From assembly GCA_000421045.1 (NCBI GenBank), contig ATWC01000008.1, forward strand, positions 1 to 64,000: DNA of 64,000 nucleotides. Reading direction: 5' to 3'. The notes under the pieces were generated by a model. It was not told the DNA's origin. It was given only the letters and a program-made list of their open reading frames with translations, and did no database searches. Made by a program: the position numbers and the translations under genes. The DNA is from Lachnospiraceae bacterium NK4A179. GTDB taxonomy: Bacteria > Bacillota > Clostridia > Lachnospirales > Lachnospiraceae. Positions 1 to 7,066 of the stretch are shown one piece after another; positions within the stretch are counted from its first letter, which is position 1, and each line of letters starts with the position of its first letter.

Positions 1-113
1 TGCTTTCCATGGGCATGACAGGCGATTATACTGTAGCCGTGGAGGAGGGAGCTGATTTCGTCCGAGTAGGCACAGGCATCTTTGGTGAGCGTGATTATGG
101 GGTACATGTATAA
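1..113 (+). CDS. yggS: YggS/PLPBP-family PLP homeostasis protein, C-terminal end only
   Basis: The window opens inside this gene. Codons from base 3 to the TAA at 111-113 encode the last 36 residues, including the family signatures LSMGMTGDY and [13 protein letters not shown], which belong to the end of the pyridoxal-phosphate-binding TIM-barrel protein YggS. YggS-family proteins bind PLP without a known catalytic reaction and help keep PLP and amino-acid pools balanced. The gene commonly sits just upstream of sepF in Firmicutes, as here. The last four residues (GVHV) go a little past the usual end, and the frame beyond the stop resembles a different protein (see the 114-173 entry). Confidence 0.85.
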   Translation, partial: LSMGMTGDYTVAVEEGADFVRVGTGIFGERDYGVHV

Positions 114-173
114 TTCAAAGTAACAGGTAAGAAGAATTTTACGGGCTATGTAACTTTGACAGCAGAAAAATAG
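114..173 (+). pseudogene. Possible remnant of an Ig-like surface-protein repeat, in frame after the yggS stop
   Basis: The 19 codons directly after the yggS TAA, in the same frame and closed by TAG at 171-173, contain VTGKKNFTGYVTL. This matches the repeat ending seen several times in the large exported protein at 25931-28840 (for example VTGKGDFAGTV). There is no start codon with a ribosome site, so it is not a gene. It may be the tail of a lost surface-protein gene joined to yggS by recombination. Short length makes a chance match possible. Confidence 0.4.
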
Positions 174-188
174 TAAAGCTTTAACGGG

Positions 189-228
189 AAAGTGCCAACC
201 TCGAAATATTCGGGGATGGCACTTTTTT
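189..228 (+). terminator. Rho-independent terminator after yggS
   Basis: AAGTGCCA (189-196) pairs with TGGCACTT (217-224). An inner stem CCTCGAA/TTCGGGG, with one G-T pair, closes a three-base loop. The right arm runs into a T tract ending at about 229. Confidence 0.9.
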
Positions 229-239
229 TATATCGCAGA

Positions 240-350
240 GCCGCCGTAAGGAAAAATGTCAGCTAAAGCTGACCGGCGGCTCGCGGGCGAGTAGGGTGCG
301 ATTACATCTTCCCTACTCGATTACCTTCCGGCCGGGAGGGGAGAGGGGAT
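240..350 (+). other. GC-rich block of nested hairpins in the yggS-sepF gap
   Basis: Outer arms GCCGCCG (240-246) and CGGCGGC (274-280) enclose a second perfect stem, GTCAGCT (258-264) with AGCTGAC (267-273). A separate stem CGAGTAGGG (288-296) pairs perfectly with CCCTACTCG (311-319). A third, CTTCCGG/CCGGGAG, lies near 325-340. No open reading frame covers the block and no T tract follows, so these are not ordinary terminators. It could be an unannotated leader or small RNA, or a DNA structure next to the repeat array that follows. No function is assigned. Confidence 0.5.
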
Positions 351-360
351 AGAGGGAAAG

Positions 361-473
361 GTTACATAAAAATATGCAAAGTTTACATAACATATTTAGA
401 GGTTTACATAAATCAGTTTACATAAGATTGGAGGTAGGTAACATAAATTATTAACATAAAATAATGACATAAA
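361..473 (+). repeat. Phased array of seven (T)ACATAA direct repeats
   Basis: Seven copies of ACATAA start at 364, 385, 406, 420, 441, 454 and 467, so the spacings are 21, 21, 14, 21, 13 and 13 bp. Three of the copies are preceded by GTTT, giving GTTTACATAA. An eighth ACATAA (577-582) overlaps the -35 element of the sepF promoter. The 21-bp spacing is two helical turns, so several copies face the same side of the DNA. The array looks like a multi-site binding region for a protein acting on sepF. The repeats are too short and irregular for CRISPR. The rest of the gap up to sepF (474-573) is AT-rich with no other feature seen. Confidence 0.7.
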
Positions 474-573
474 TATATTATCAGGTAACCGGTATCCCGA
501 TCCTGATCGTCCAAACCCTTATGTGTACGGCTTTTATATATAAATCAGAAACAATATTTGTACAAAAAAATTG

Positions 574-602
574 TTGACATAATGGCTTCTTTAGTGCATA
601 AT
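574..602 (+). promoter_or_regulatory. sepF promoter
   Basis: TTGACA (574-579), a 17-bp spacer and CATAAT (597-602) form a near-consensus sigma-A promoter about 50 bp before the sepF start. The -35 overlaps an ACATAA motif of the kind found in the upstream array. Confidence 0.8.
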
Positions 603-652
603 GTTAACAGTTGTTGTTTTACCAATCATCGATTTTGAGGAGGATATAGGAT

Positions 653-1108
653 ATGTCGTGGATGAGCAATTTAGCTGAGAAGCTTCGCCCCGGTCAGGAC
701 GATTACTATGATGAGGACGAATACGAAGAGGAGTACGAAGAGGTAGAGAGACCGGCAAGAAAGAACGCTCAGAAGCAGAGCAAGATCTCTCCGTTCAGCA
801 AAAGAAATCAGAATGACAGCGCTTTAGTTGCAAATGAAGTTTGCACTATCTGCCCCAAGAATATGGAGGAGGTAAGGGAAGTTACAGAAAAGCTTCTTGA
901 TGGCGTTTCCGTTATTCTTAATACCGAGGCATGCACACCTGAGCTTGCCACAAGAGCTCTCGATTTCTCATGCGGCTCTATATATGCTCTTAACGGTACA
1001 TTTGGAAAGATTTCCGTTTCATCCGTTAATGCTCCCTGCGGTATCTATCTTTTCACACCCGAGGCAGTTGCCATCACCGGTGATGTGAATATGGAATCCG
1101 AAGGCTGA
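653..1108 (+). CDS. sepF: Cell division protein SepF
   Basis: This 151-residue protein has the usual SepF plan. A short N-terminal segment (MSWMSNLAEKL), likely a membrane-binding amphipathic helix, is followed by a very acidic linker rich in Asp, Glu and Tyr (residues about 17-35). A compact C-terminal SepF domain (about 62-145) carries LNGTFGKIS and the TPEAVAITG-like ending. SepF polymers bind FtsZ at the division site and tether it to the membrane. The start is supported by GAGGAGG at 637-643. The gene sits downstream of yggS but has its own promoter, and a hairpin terminator follows, so it is probably transcribed alone. Confidence 0.93.
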   Translation: MSWMSNLAEKLRPGQDDYYDEDEYEEEYEEVERPARKNAQKQSKISPFSKRNQNDSALVANEVCTICPKNMEEVREVTEKLLDGVSVILNTEACTPELATRALDFSCGSIYALNGTFGKISVSSVNAPCGIYLFTPEAVAITGDVNMESEG

Positions 1109-1137
1109 TACGAGCACAGGACCTGATCTTTATTTAT

Positions 1138-1174
1138 CGCGGGCCGCACTAATCTGCGGTTCGCGGTATTTTTT
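1138..1174 (+). terminator. Rho-independent terminator after sepF
   Basis: CGCGGGCCGCA (1138-1148) pairs with TGCGGTTCGCG (1155-1165), the two central GG/TT positions pairing as G-T. A run of T residues follows from about 1168. Confidence 0.85.
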
Positions 1175-1180
1175 TATTAA

Positions 1181-1209
1181 TTGCAAAACGGGTTTATCAA
1201 GGTTATAAT
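1181..1209 (+). promoter_or_regulatory. Promoter of the REC-GGDEF gene
   Basis: TTGCAA (1181-1186), a 17-bp spacer and a perfect TATAAT (1204-1209). The predicted transcription start near 1216 leaves about 33 bases before the ATG at 1249. Confidence 0.75.
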
Positions 1210-1248
1210 GTTTATATATTGTATTCATATGCTTTACGGAGGCTATAT

Positions 1249-2682
1249 ATGGGAAATGCTTCTCTAAAACATGTACTGATAGTCGATGATGATAATATCA
1301 ATCTGACCTGTGCCCGAACGGTTTTAAAAGGGCTTTGTAAGGTCACACCGACCATATCAGGGTCTCAGGCGCTTCACTTCCTAGAGAATAATACGCCTGA
1401 TCTGATACTGCTTGATATTAACATGCCTTTTATGGATGGATTTGAAGTCATGCGGCGTATCAGAGAGAATCCCAGGATCAAGGATATTCCAATTATCTTT
1501 CTTTCGGCCAATGCCAATGCTGTGACTGAAGCAGAATGCCTTGATATGGGCGCGATCGATTTCATCGCAAAGCCCTTTGTGCCTTCGGTACTGCTTAACC
1601 GCATTAACAAAGCGCTTGCGGTTGAAGATAAGCATAAGATACTTTCAGAGGAACTGAACGAGCGTATCAAGGAAGTGGAGGACATTAAAGACAAGTCCCA
1701 GAAAGATGCACTCACAGGTCTCTATAACAGGGTATATGCGGAAAGTCTTGTAAATAAAAAACTTTCAAGCGGTTCAGGCGGTGTCCTGTTTATGATCGAT
1801 ATGGATAACTTTAAGGCTATCAATGATAATTACGGTCATATAGCAGGTGACAGTGTGCTGAAGATGATGGCTGACAGCCTGCGTGCTACGGCAGGGCCTG
1901 ATGATGTGACCTGCAGGATAGGCGGAGACGAATTTGTTTCTTTCTATCAGGGCTTAAGCGACAGGCACGAAGTGAGTATAAAGGCGGCAGGGCTCATCAC
2001 GGACCTCTGCAGAAAGCTTGAGGCCAATAATTTCAATACCAACTCATCCATATCCGTCGGCATAGCGCAGGCACCGGATGACGGTTCAGAATTTAACAAG
2101 CTTTACAATGCCGCAGATAAGGCGCTTTACTACGTTAAACAGAACGGAAAGAATGCATATCACTTCTTCTCCGATTCATCGAGTACAGAACAATCGAGGG
2201 CAGGGCAGTTAGTGGATATAGAATATCTTAAAGAAGCAATGAACCGTTCCGATTCCGGAACCGGTGTTTACAGGATGGATTTTGATGCATTTCATCATGT
2301 ATATAATTTTATCAGCAGGATAGTTGCCAGGACAGAGACCAATGTTGAAAGCGTGCTTTTTACTCTGATGCCTGTCGAAAATACCGATCCTGATGTAACA
2401 GAATCGGAGCTTGCTATTGAAATGCTCGAGCAGGCGATATTCAACTCCTTAAGGCGTGAGGATATTTCTACAAGATATTCAAGCAGGCAGATATTTGTTA
2501 TCCTTATGGATGCCAAGGATGAGAATGTGAGAAGCATTGTGGAGAGGATCAATGACAGCTTCTTCACACTTTATATGGGCGGAAAGTTTACCATAGCGTA
2601 TGATTTTGTACGCATTGAAGGAAAGCGCTCGCCGCAGGACACGGCTTTGCTCTCGCAGGCCAGAGTCAGCGGAAGAAAATAA
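1249..2682 (+). CDS. Response regulator diguanylate cyclase (REC-GGDEF plus degenerate GGDEF-like tail)
   Basis: A soluble 477-residue signalling protein. Residues about 6-125 form a receiver domain: acidic cluster VDDDN, phospho-acceptor motif LLDINMP, and Lys in AKPF. A GGDEF domain spans about 155-315 with an intact GGDEF at residues 225-229, so it should make cyclic di-GMP from two GTP. The RxxD inhibitory site is not visible upstream of the motif. The last 150 residues resemble a second GGDEF fold whose signature has decayed (RYSSRQIFVIL). The start at 1249 is chosen over the upstream ATG at 1219 because ACGGAGGC (1236-1243) sits just before it. No adjacent histidine kinase is present. 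A related two-domain gene lies at 56563. Confidence 0.85.
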   Translation: MGNASLKHVLIVDDDNINLTCARTVLKGLCKVTPTISGSQALHFLENNTPDLILLDINMPFMDGFEVMRRIRENPRIKDIPIIFLSANANAVTEAECLDMGAIDFIAKPFVPSVLLNRINKALAVEDKHKILSEELNERIKEVEDIKDKSQKDALTGLYNRVYAESLVNKKLSSGSGGVLFMIDMDNFKAINDNYGHIAGDSVLKMMADSLRATAGPDDVTCRIGGDEFVSFYQGLSDRHEVSIKAAGLITDLCRKLEANNFNTNSSISVGIAQAPDDGSEFNKLYNAADKALYYVKQNGKNAYHFFSDSSSTEQSRAGQLVDIEYLKEAMNRSDSGTGVYRMDFDAFHHVYNFISRIVARTETNVESVLFTLMPVENTDPDVTESELAIEMLEQAIFNSLRREDISTRYSSRQIFVILMDAKDENVRSIVERINDSFFTLYMGGKFTIAYDFVRIEGKRSPQDTALLSQARVSGRK

Positions 2683-2707
2683 TTTATTACGGAGAATTTG
2701 ATTAACA

Positions 2708-3820
2708 ATGGCTGAAGTACTTACAGTGAATATGAACAGGAAGCCTGTTTATGACATACAGATTACAGACAGTTTTGATGAACTTTCGGAAAAGATAAAG
2801 AGCATAGGGCTTGAAGGCAGAAAGACCTTTGTGATAACGGATGATACTGTTGAACCGCTCTATGCGGATCCTTTAAAACAGGAACTTGCCAAGGTATGCA
2901 GTGAAGTTACCGTATATGCTTTCAAGGCAGGCGAAAAGAGCAAGAATCTTGATACGGTAAGGGATATACTCCGTGCCATGGTTGAGGCTCATATAAACAG
3001 ATCTGATTTTGTGACTGCATTAGGTGGCGGTGTCGTAGGAGATGTCGCAGGATTCTGTGCGTCCATTTTTATGAGAGGCATACCTGTCGTACAGGTCCCT
3101 ACAACGCTTCTTGCGCAGGTTGATTCTTCTGTCGGAGGAAAGACCGGCGTTGATTTTGATGATTTCAAAAATATGGTCGGAGCTTTTAAGATGCCGGCTC
3201 TTGTTTATATAAACACATCTACTCTTAATTCTCTTCCCGGAAGACTGTTTTATGCCGGCATGGGAGAGGTTTTGAAATACGGTCTGATAATGGATGCCTC
3301 ATTCTATGAGTGGCTCATTGACCATATGTATGAGATACATGATAAGGATAAGGCTGTTCTTAATGAAATGGTACTTACCTGCTGCTCATGCAAGCAGAAG
3401 ATCGTTGAGCGTGATCCGTTTGAAACAGGGGACAGAGCACTTCTTAATTTCGGTCATACTATCGGTCATGCCATAGAAAAATACAAGGGATTTGAACTGC
3501 TTCACGGAGAATGCGTTGCGCTTGGCTGCGTGGCTGCAGCTTTCATCTCATGGAAGAAGGATAAGCTTTCAATGGATGAGTTTTATGAGATACGTGACAT
3601 GTTCGTTCCTTTCAATCTTCCTATCTCTGTTGATGATCTTGATCCTGAAAAGATCCTTGAACTGACCAGGTCAGACAAAAAGAATACTACGGATGAAGGC
3701 GTAAGATTCATTCTTTTGAAGAAGGTCGGAAAGGCTTATATCGACAAGAATGTTAGTGATGATGAGATACTGGCCGCAATAGAAGAGATCAACTTTACGG
3801 AAGAGGACAGAAAGGCATGA
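2708..3820 (+). CDS. aroB: 3-dehydroquinate synthase
   Basis: Second step of the shikimate pathway: converts DAHP to 3-dehydroquinate with NAD+ and a divalent metal. The 370-residue length is normal. The NAD-binding stretch ALGGGVVGDVAGF, the PTTLLAQVDSSVGGKTGVD block with catalytic Lys, and the metal-binding histidines in NFGHTIGHAIE and LLHGECVALG are all present. A weak ACGGAGA lies upstream. The stop overlaps the lspA start (ATGA), so aroB, lspA, gltX and yitT form one tightly coupled operon. The aroC gene for the last shikimate step is at 13673 on the other strand. Confidence 0.95.
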   Translation: MAEVLTVNMNRKPVYDIQITDSFDELSEKIKSIGLEGRKTFVITDDTVEPLYADPLKQELAKVCSEVTVYAFKAGEKSKNLDTVRDILRAMVEAHINRSDFVTALGGGVVGDVAGFCASIFMRGIPVVQVPTTLLAQVDSSVGGKTGVDFDDFKNMVGAFKMPALVYINTSTLNSLPGRLFYAGMGEVLKYGLIMDASFYEWLIDHMYEIHDKDKAVLNEMVLTCCSCKQKIVERDPFETGDRALLNFGHTIGHAIEKYKGFELLHGECVALGCVAAAFISWKKDKLSMDEFYEIRDMFVPFNLPISVDDLDPEKILELTRSDKKNTTDEGVRFILLKKVGKAYIDKNVSDDEILAAIEEINFTEEDRKA

Positions 3821-4440
3821 CAAGTATTGCGTATTTAGCTGTCATTCCTGTTTTTGTCTATCTCCTGATCGTGCTTGCGGTTTCGATATTTTTCAGGAAG
3901 GATGATCCTTCAAAGCTTAAGAAGTGGTTTGTTATTGATTCACTGCAGATAATCCTTGCTTCGCTTTATGTGGATTTTTTCAGCAAGGCATGGATCAGGG
4001 ATACATATGATCTGCACGAAGGCAAGCCGCTTATAGACGGAGTGCTCGAACTCTGTTATATAGAGAATACCGGAGCTGTCTTTGGCCTTATGGCAGGACA
4101 GACCGTACTCTTTCTTGTATTCACTACAATAATACTTGTCGGTTGTGTTGCTGTATTTTACAGAATACCTGCTGAGAAAAAGTATTCATGGCTTATAGCA
4201 TGCATATCACTTATAGTATCAGGTGCCATCGGTAACGCGATAGACCGCGTCTGGAAGCAGCAGGTCACTGATTTTATCTATGTTTCCCTGATCGATTTCC
4301 CCATTTTTAATTTTGCGGATATCTGTGTTGTTGTAGGAGTATTCGTACTCATGTTTTTGGCAATCTTTGTATATAAGGATAAAGATTTTGAATTTTTAAA
4401 TTTTAAACAGAAGAAGAGTGTTGAGGAGAAAAACAAATGA
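3817..4440 (+). CDS. lspA: Lipoprotein signal peptidase (signal peptidase II), long form
   Basis: Membrane aspartyl protease that removes signal peptides from diacylglyceryl-modified prolipoproteins. Conserved segments are [16 protein letters not shown] (first catalytic Asp) and [11 protein letters not shown] (second catalytic Asp). At 207 residues it is longer than the usual 150-170, because an extra hydrophobic N-terminal segment (about residues 5-25) precedes the conserved core. It starts in the ATGA overlap with aroB and ends in a second ATGA overlap with gltX. Candidate substrates in the window include the lipobox proteins at 16532 and 41685. Confidence 0.9.
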   Translation: MTSIAYLAVIPVFVYLLIVLAVSIFFRKDDPSKLKKWFVIDSLQIILASLYVDFFSKAWIRDTYDLHEGKPLIDGVLELCYIENTGAVFGLMAGQTVLFLVFTTIILVGCVAVFYRIPAEKKYSWLIACISLIVSGAIGNAIDRVWKQQVTDFIYVSLIDFPIFNFADICVVVGVFVLMFLAIFVYKDKDFEFLNFKQKKSVEEKNK

Positions 4441-5888
4441 AGATCAGAACAAGATTTGCGCCCAGTCCCACAGGAAGAATGCACGTCGGCAATTTGAGAA
4501 CGGCGCTTTATTCATACTTAATAGCAAAGCATGAAGGTGGAGATTTTATACTTCGTATAGAGGATACCGATCAGGAACGTGAGATGGAGGGTGCTGTTGA
4601 TATCATCAACAGGACACTTGAAGATACAGGCCTTAAACATGATGAAGGTCCCGATAAAGACGGCGGTGTGGGTCCTTATGTACAGAGTGAGAGACAGGCT
4701 GCAGGCCTTTATCTTGAGTATGCGAAAAAGCTCATAGATAAGGGTGAAGCATATTACTGCTTCTGTGACAAGGAGAGACTGGCTTCATTAAAAACAGCTA
4801 TTGGCGAAGATGGTAAAGAGATAACGGTATATGACAAGCACTGCCTGTCACTTTCAAAGGAAGAAGTGGAAGCAAATCTTGCCTCAGGCAAGCCTTATGT
4901 TATAAGACAGAACAATCCCAGGGAAGGTGTTACTTCCTTCCATGACGAAATATACGGAGATATCAGCGTTGACAATTCAGAGCTTGATGATATGATTCTC
5001 ATCAAGTCTGACGGATTCCCTACTTACAATTTTGCAAATGTAGTTGATGATCATCTGATGGGCATCACACATGTTGTAAGAGGAAATGAATATCTTAGCT
5101 CATCTCCCAAATACAACAGACTTTATGCGGCTTTTGGCTGGGAGCCTCCTATCTATGTTCATTGCCCGCTCATCACGGATGAGGAGCACAAGAAACTTTC
5201 AAAGAGAAGCGGACATTCATCATTCGAAGATCTGATCGAACAGGGCTTCCTTGCTGAGGCTGTTGTCAATTTTGTGGCGCTTCTTGGCTGGTCACCCGAG
5301 GATGACAGAGAGATATTTACTCTTTCAGAGCTTGTGGAAGCATTTGATTTCCACAGGATCAACAAGTCTCCTTCAGTATTCGATTTCTGCAAGCTCAAGT
5401 GGATGAACGGCGAGTATATCAAAGCGATGGATATGGATCGTTTCATGGAGCTTGCAGGCCCTTATCTTGAGAAGTATCTTAAGCCCGGACTCGATAAGGC
5501 AAAGATTGCTGCAATGGTAAAGACCAGGATAGAGATATTCCCTGACATTGAGGAGTTAGTTGATTTCTTCAATGAGCTTCCCGAGTATGATACTGAAATG
5601 TACTGCCATAAGAAGATGAAGACCGATAAAGAGAGTTCTCTTAAGGTTCTTAAGGAGCTGCTTCCAATTCTTGAGGCTCATGAGGATTATACCAATGATT
5701 CGCTTTATGCATTATTCCAGCAGTTTGCAGCTGACAATGGATATAAGAACGGCTACGTTTTATGGCCCGTACGTACAGCTCTTTCCGGTAAGCAGATGAC
5801 TCCTGCAGGTGCCACCGAGATAATGGAAGTGATCGGTAAAGAAGAGTCACTTGCAAGGATCAGAAAGGGTATTGAGCTTTTAGGATGA
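4437..5888 (+). CDS. gltX: Glutamate--tRNA ligase
   Basis: Class I aminoacyl-tRNA synthetase of 483 residues that charges tRNA-Glu, and often tRNA-Gln in Firmicutes that use the amidotransferase route. The HIGH-type motif appears as [11 protein letters not shown] near the N-terminus and the KMSKS-type motif as KKLSKRSG at about residue 250. The C-terminal anticodon-binding helical domain follows. The start is fixed by the ATGA overlap with lspA and the stop overlaps yitT by the same ATGA arrangement. Confidence 0.95.
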   Translation: MKIRTRFAPSPTGRMHVGNLRTALYSYLIAKHEGGDFILRIEDTDQEREMEGAVDIINRTLEDTGLKHDEGPDKDGGVGPYVQSERQAAGLYLEYAKKLIDKGEAYYCFCDKERLASLKTAIGEDGKEITVYDKHCLSLSKEEVEANLASGKPYVIRQNNPREGVTSFHDEIYGDISVDNSELDDMILIKSDGFPTYNFANVVDDHLMGITHVVRGNEYLSSSPKYNRLYAAFGWEPPIYVHCPLITDEEHKKLSKRSGHSSFEDLIEQGFLAEAVVNFVALLGWSPEDDREIFTLSELVEAFDFHRINKSPSVFDFCKLKWMNGEYIKAMDMDRFMELAGPYLEKYLKPGLDKAKIAAMVKTRIEIFPDIEELVDFFNELPEYDTEMYCHKKMKTDKESSLKVLKELLPILEAHEDYTNDSLYALFQQFAADNGYKNGYVLWPVRTALSGKQMTPAGATEIMEVIGKEESLARIRKGIELLG

Positions 5889-6754
5889 AAAAGTATTCAT
5901 GGGCAGAGATACGTTCAAATGCATTAGAGATGATCATGATATTCGCAGGGGCGGTCATTGCCGCCTTTGCGATAGAAGAGTTTTTAAGCCCTAATCGTAT
6001 CTTTGACGGCGGAGTGACAGGTATATCCATGATACTTGTTGCAAAGCTCCCGGTGAGCCTGTCCTTGTTTGTCATTCTTTTGAATATACCATTCTTTATC
6101 GTCGCATCTAAAAAGATAGGCAAAGTATTCCTGATCAAATCTTTGATCGCCATTGTCACATTTTCTGTTTCGATCGGATTGTTTGAGCATATGCAGCAGA
6201 TCACCAGGGACTCGCTGCTTGCAACCGTATTCGGCGGTGTTATGCTGGGTATTGGCGTGGGTCTGGTTCTTCGCGGCGGCGGCTGCCTTGACGGCACCGA
6301 GGTCGTGGGAATACTCATTAGCCGCAAAACTGCGTTTTCTGTAGGCCGCGTTGTGCTTCTTATAAATGTTGTAATATACTTTGCTGCAGGCCTTGTTTTC
6401 GGAATAGACAGCGGCATGTATTCCATGCTAATGTACTTTATCACTTCAAAAGTTATCGATATTGTAGAACGCGGTCTGGAGCAGGCCAAGGCTGTTATGA
6501 TAGTCACCGCCGAAGGTGAAGTGCTCGCGCAGGAAATATATGACAGGCTTGGACGCACGGCTACTCTCATGCCCGGCCGTGGCCTGGTTTCCGATAAGGA
6601 AATGGATGTGATATACTGCGTTGTAACCCGTGCGGAGATATCTGAAATCCGCGCTATTGTACGTTCTATGAAGGACAGTTCTTTCACAACTATCTCGGAT
6701 GTTTCCGAGATAATTGGCACTCATATCAAAAAAGTTCAGACTTCAGAGCAGTAA
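5885..6754 (+). CDS. YitT family membrane protein (DUF161 + DUF2179)
   Basis: A 289-residue integral membrane protein. The first 190 residues hold about five hydrophobic helices with the family motif [17 protein letters not shown] and a Gly-rich [13 protein letters not shown] segment. The C-terminal 90 residues form the soluble DUF2179 domain, beginning near KAVMIVT and ending with [14 protein letters not shown]. The family is widespread in Firmicutes and its transport substrate is not established. It is the last gene of the aroB-lspA-gltX-yitT chain, overlapping gltX by ATGA. Its stop directly abuts the palindromic element at 6755. Confidence 0.85.
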   Translation: MKKYSWAEIRSNALEMIMIFAGAVIAAFAIEEFLSPNRIFDGGVTGISMILVAKLPVSLSLFVILLNIPFFIVASKKIGKVFLIKSLIAIVTFSVSIGLFEHMQQITRDSLLATVFGGVMLGIGVGLVLRGGGCLDGTEVVGILISRKTAFSVGRVVLLINVVIYFAAGLVFGIDSGMYSMLMYFITSKVIDIVERGLEQAKAVMIVTAEGEVLAQEIYDRLGRTATLMPGRGLVSDKEMDVIYCVVTRAEISEIRAIVRSMKDSSFTTISDVSEIIGTHIKKVQTSEQ

Positions 6755-7028
6755 TTCCAATTTATTTACCGAAACTTCTGGCACCGCGTAGCCCTCTCTG
6801 ACGGTGGTACCGTTCGCCAAGCAGTTCTTACGAAAATGCCTGGGGTTTTTGCTTTTTCCGGAACCGCTCACACGCCACATCCGTGTGGCGTTGTTCGCAT
6901 CGGTCCGCCATCCGTGGCGGCCCGTTCCTGCTGTATCTATGCATTTTCGAGAACTGCTAAGGCTCACTTTAATACCGTCAGATAAGGCTGCGCGGCGTCG
7001 GAAGTTAGCTGTGTATAACTAGTTGGAA
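6755..7028 (+). repeat. 274-bp imperfect palindrome with two UCCG-loop hairpins (MITE-like or structured RNA)
   Basis: This fills the gap of just over 300 bp between yitT and the helicase gene. Ends are TTCCAA (6755-6760) and TTGGAA (7023-7028). Arm 6775-6805 pairs with 6974-7004 at 25 of 31 positions, and three of the six exceptions are G-T pairs on this strand. A second stem, 6820-6839 with 6941-6958, is perfect apart from a two-base bulge. GGAAC (6860-6864) pairs with GTTCC (6924-6928). At the tip are two perfect hairpins, ACGCCACA/TGTGGCGT (6872-6891) and CCGCCA/TGGCGG (6905-6920), both with a TCCG loop. The short frames crossing it show no protein features. It could be a non-autonomous transposable element, an extragenic palindrome family or a folded RNA. 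Confidence 0.75.
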
Positions 7029-7066
7029 GTTTTAGTTAGTTTAATCAATTCAGAAAGGCGAAGTTT

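Noticed and set aside
361-473. ACATAA array as a CRISPR locus
   Set aside because: The repeated unit is only 6-10 bases with 7-15 base gaps of related AT-rich sequence, and there are no cas genes.
5860-6720. A 286-codon frame antisense to yitT
   Set aside because: It is a long shadow of yitT; the + strand frame has clear YitT/DUF2179 motifs and an ATGA overlap with gltX.
6743-7022. Two open frames of about 72-74 codons (one per strand) over the palindrome
   Set aside because: They mirror each other because the DNA is palindromic, have no ribosome site, and show no protein-like composition.
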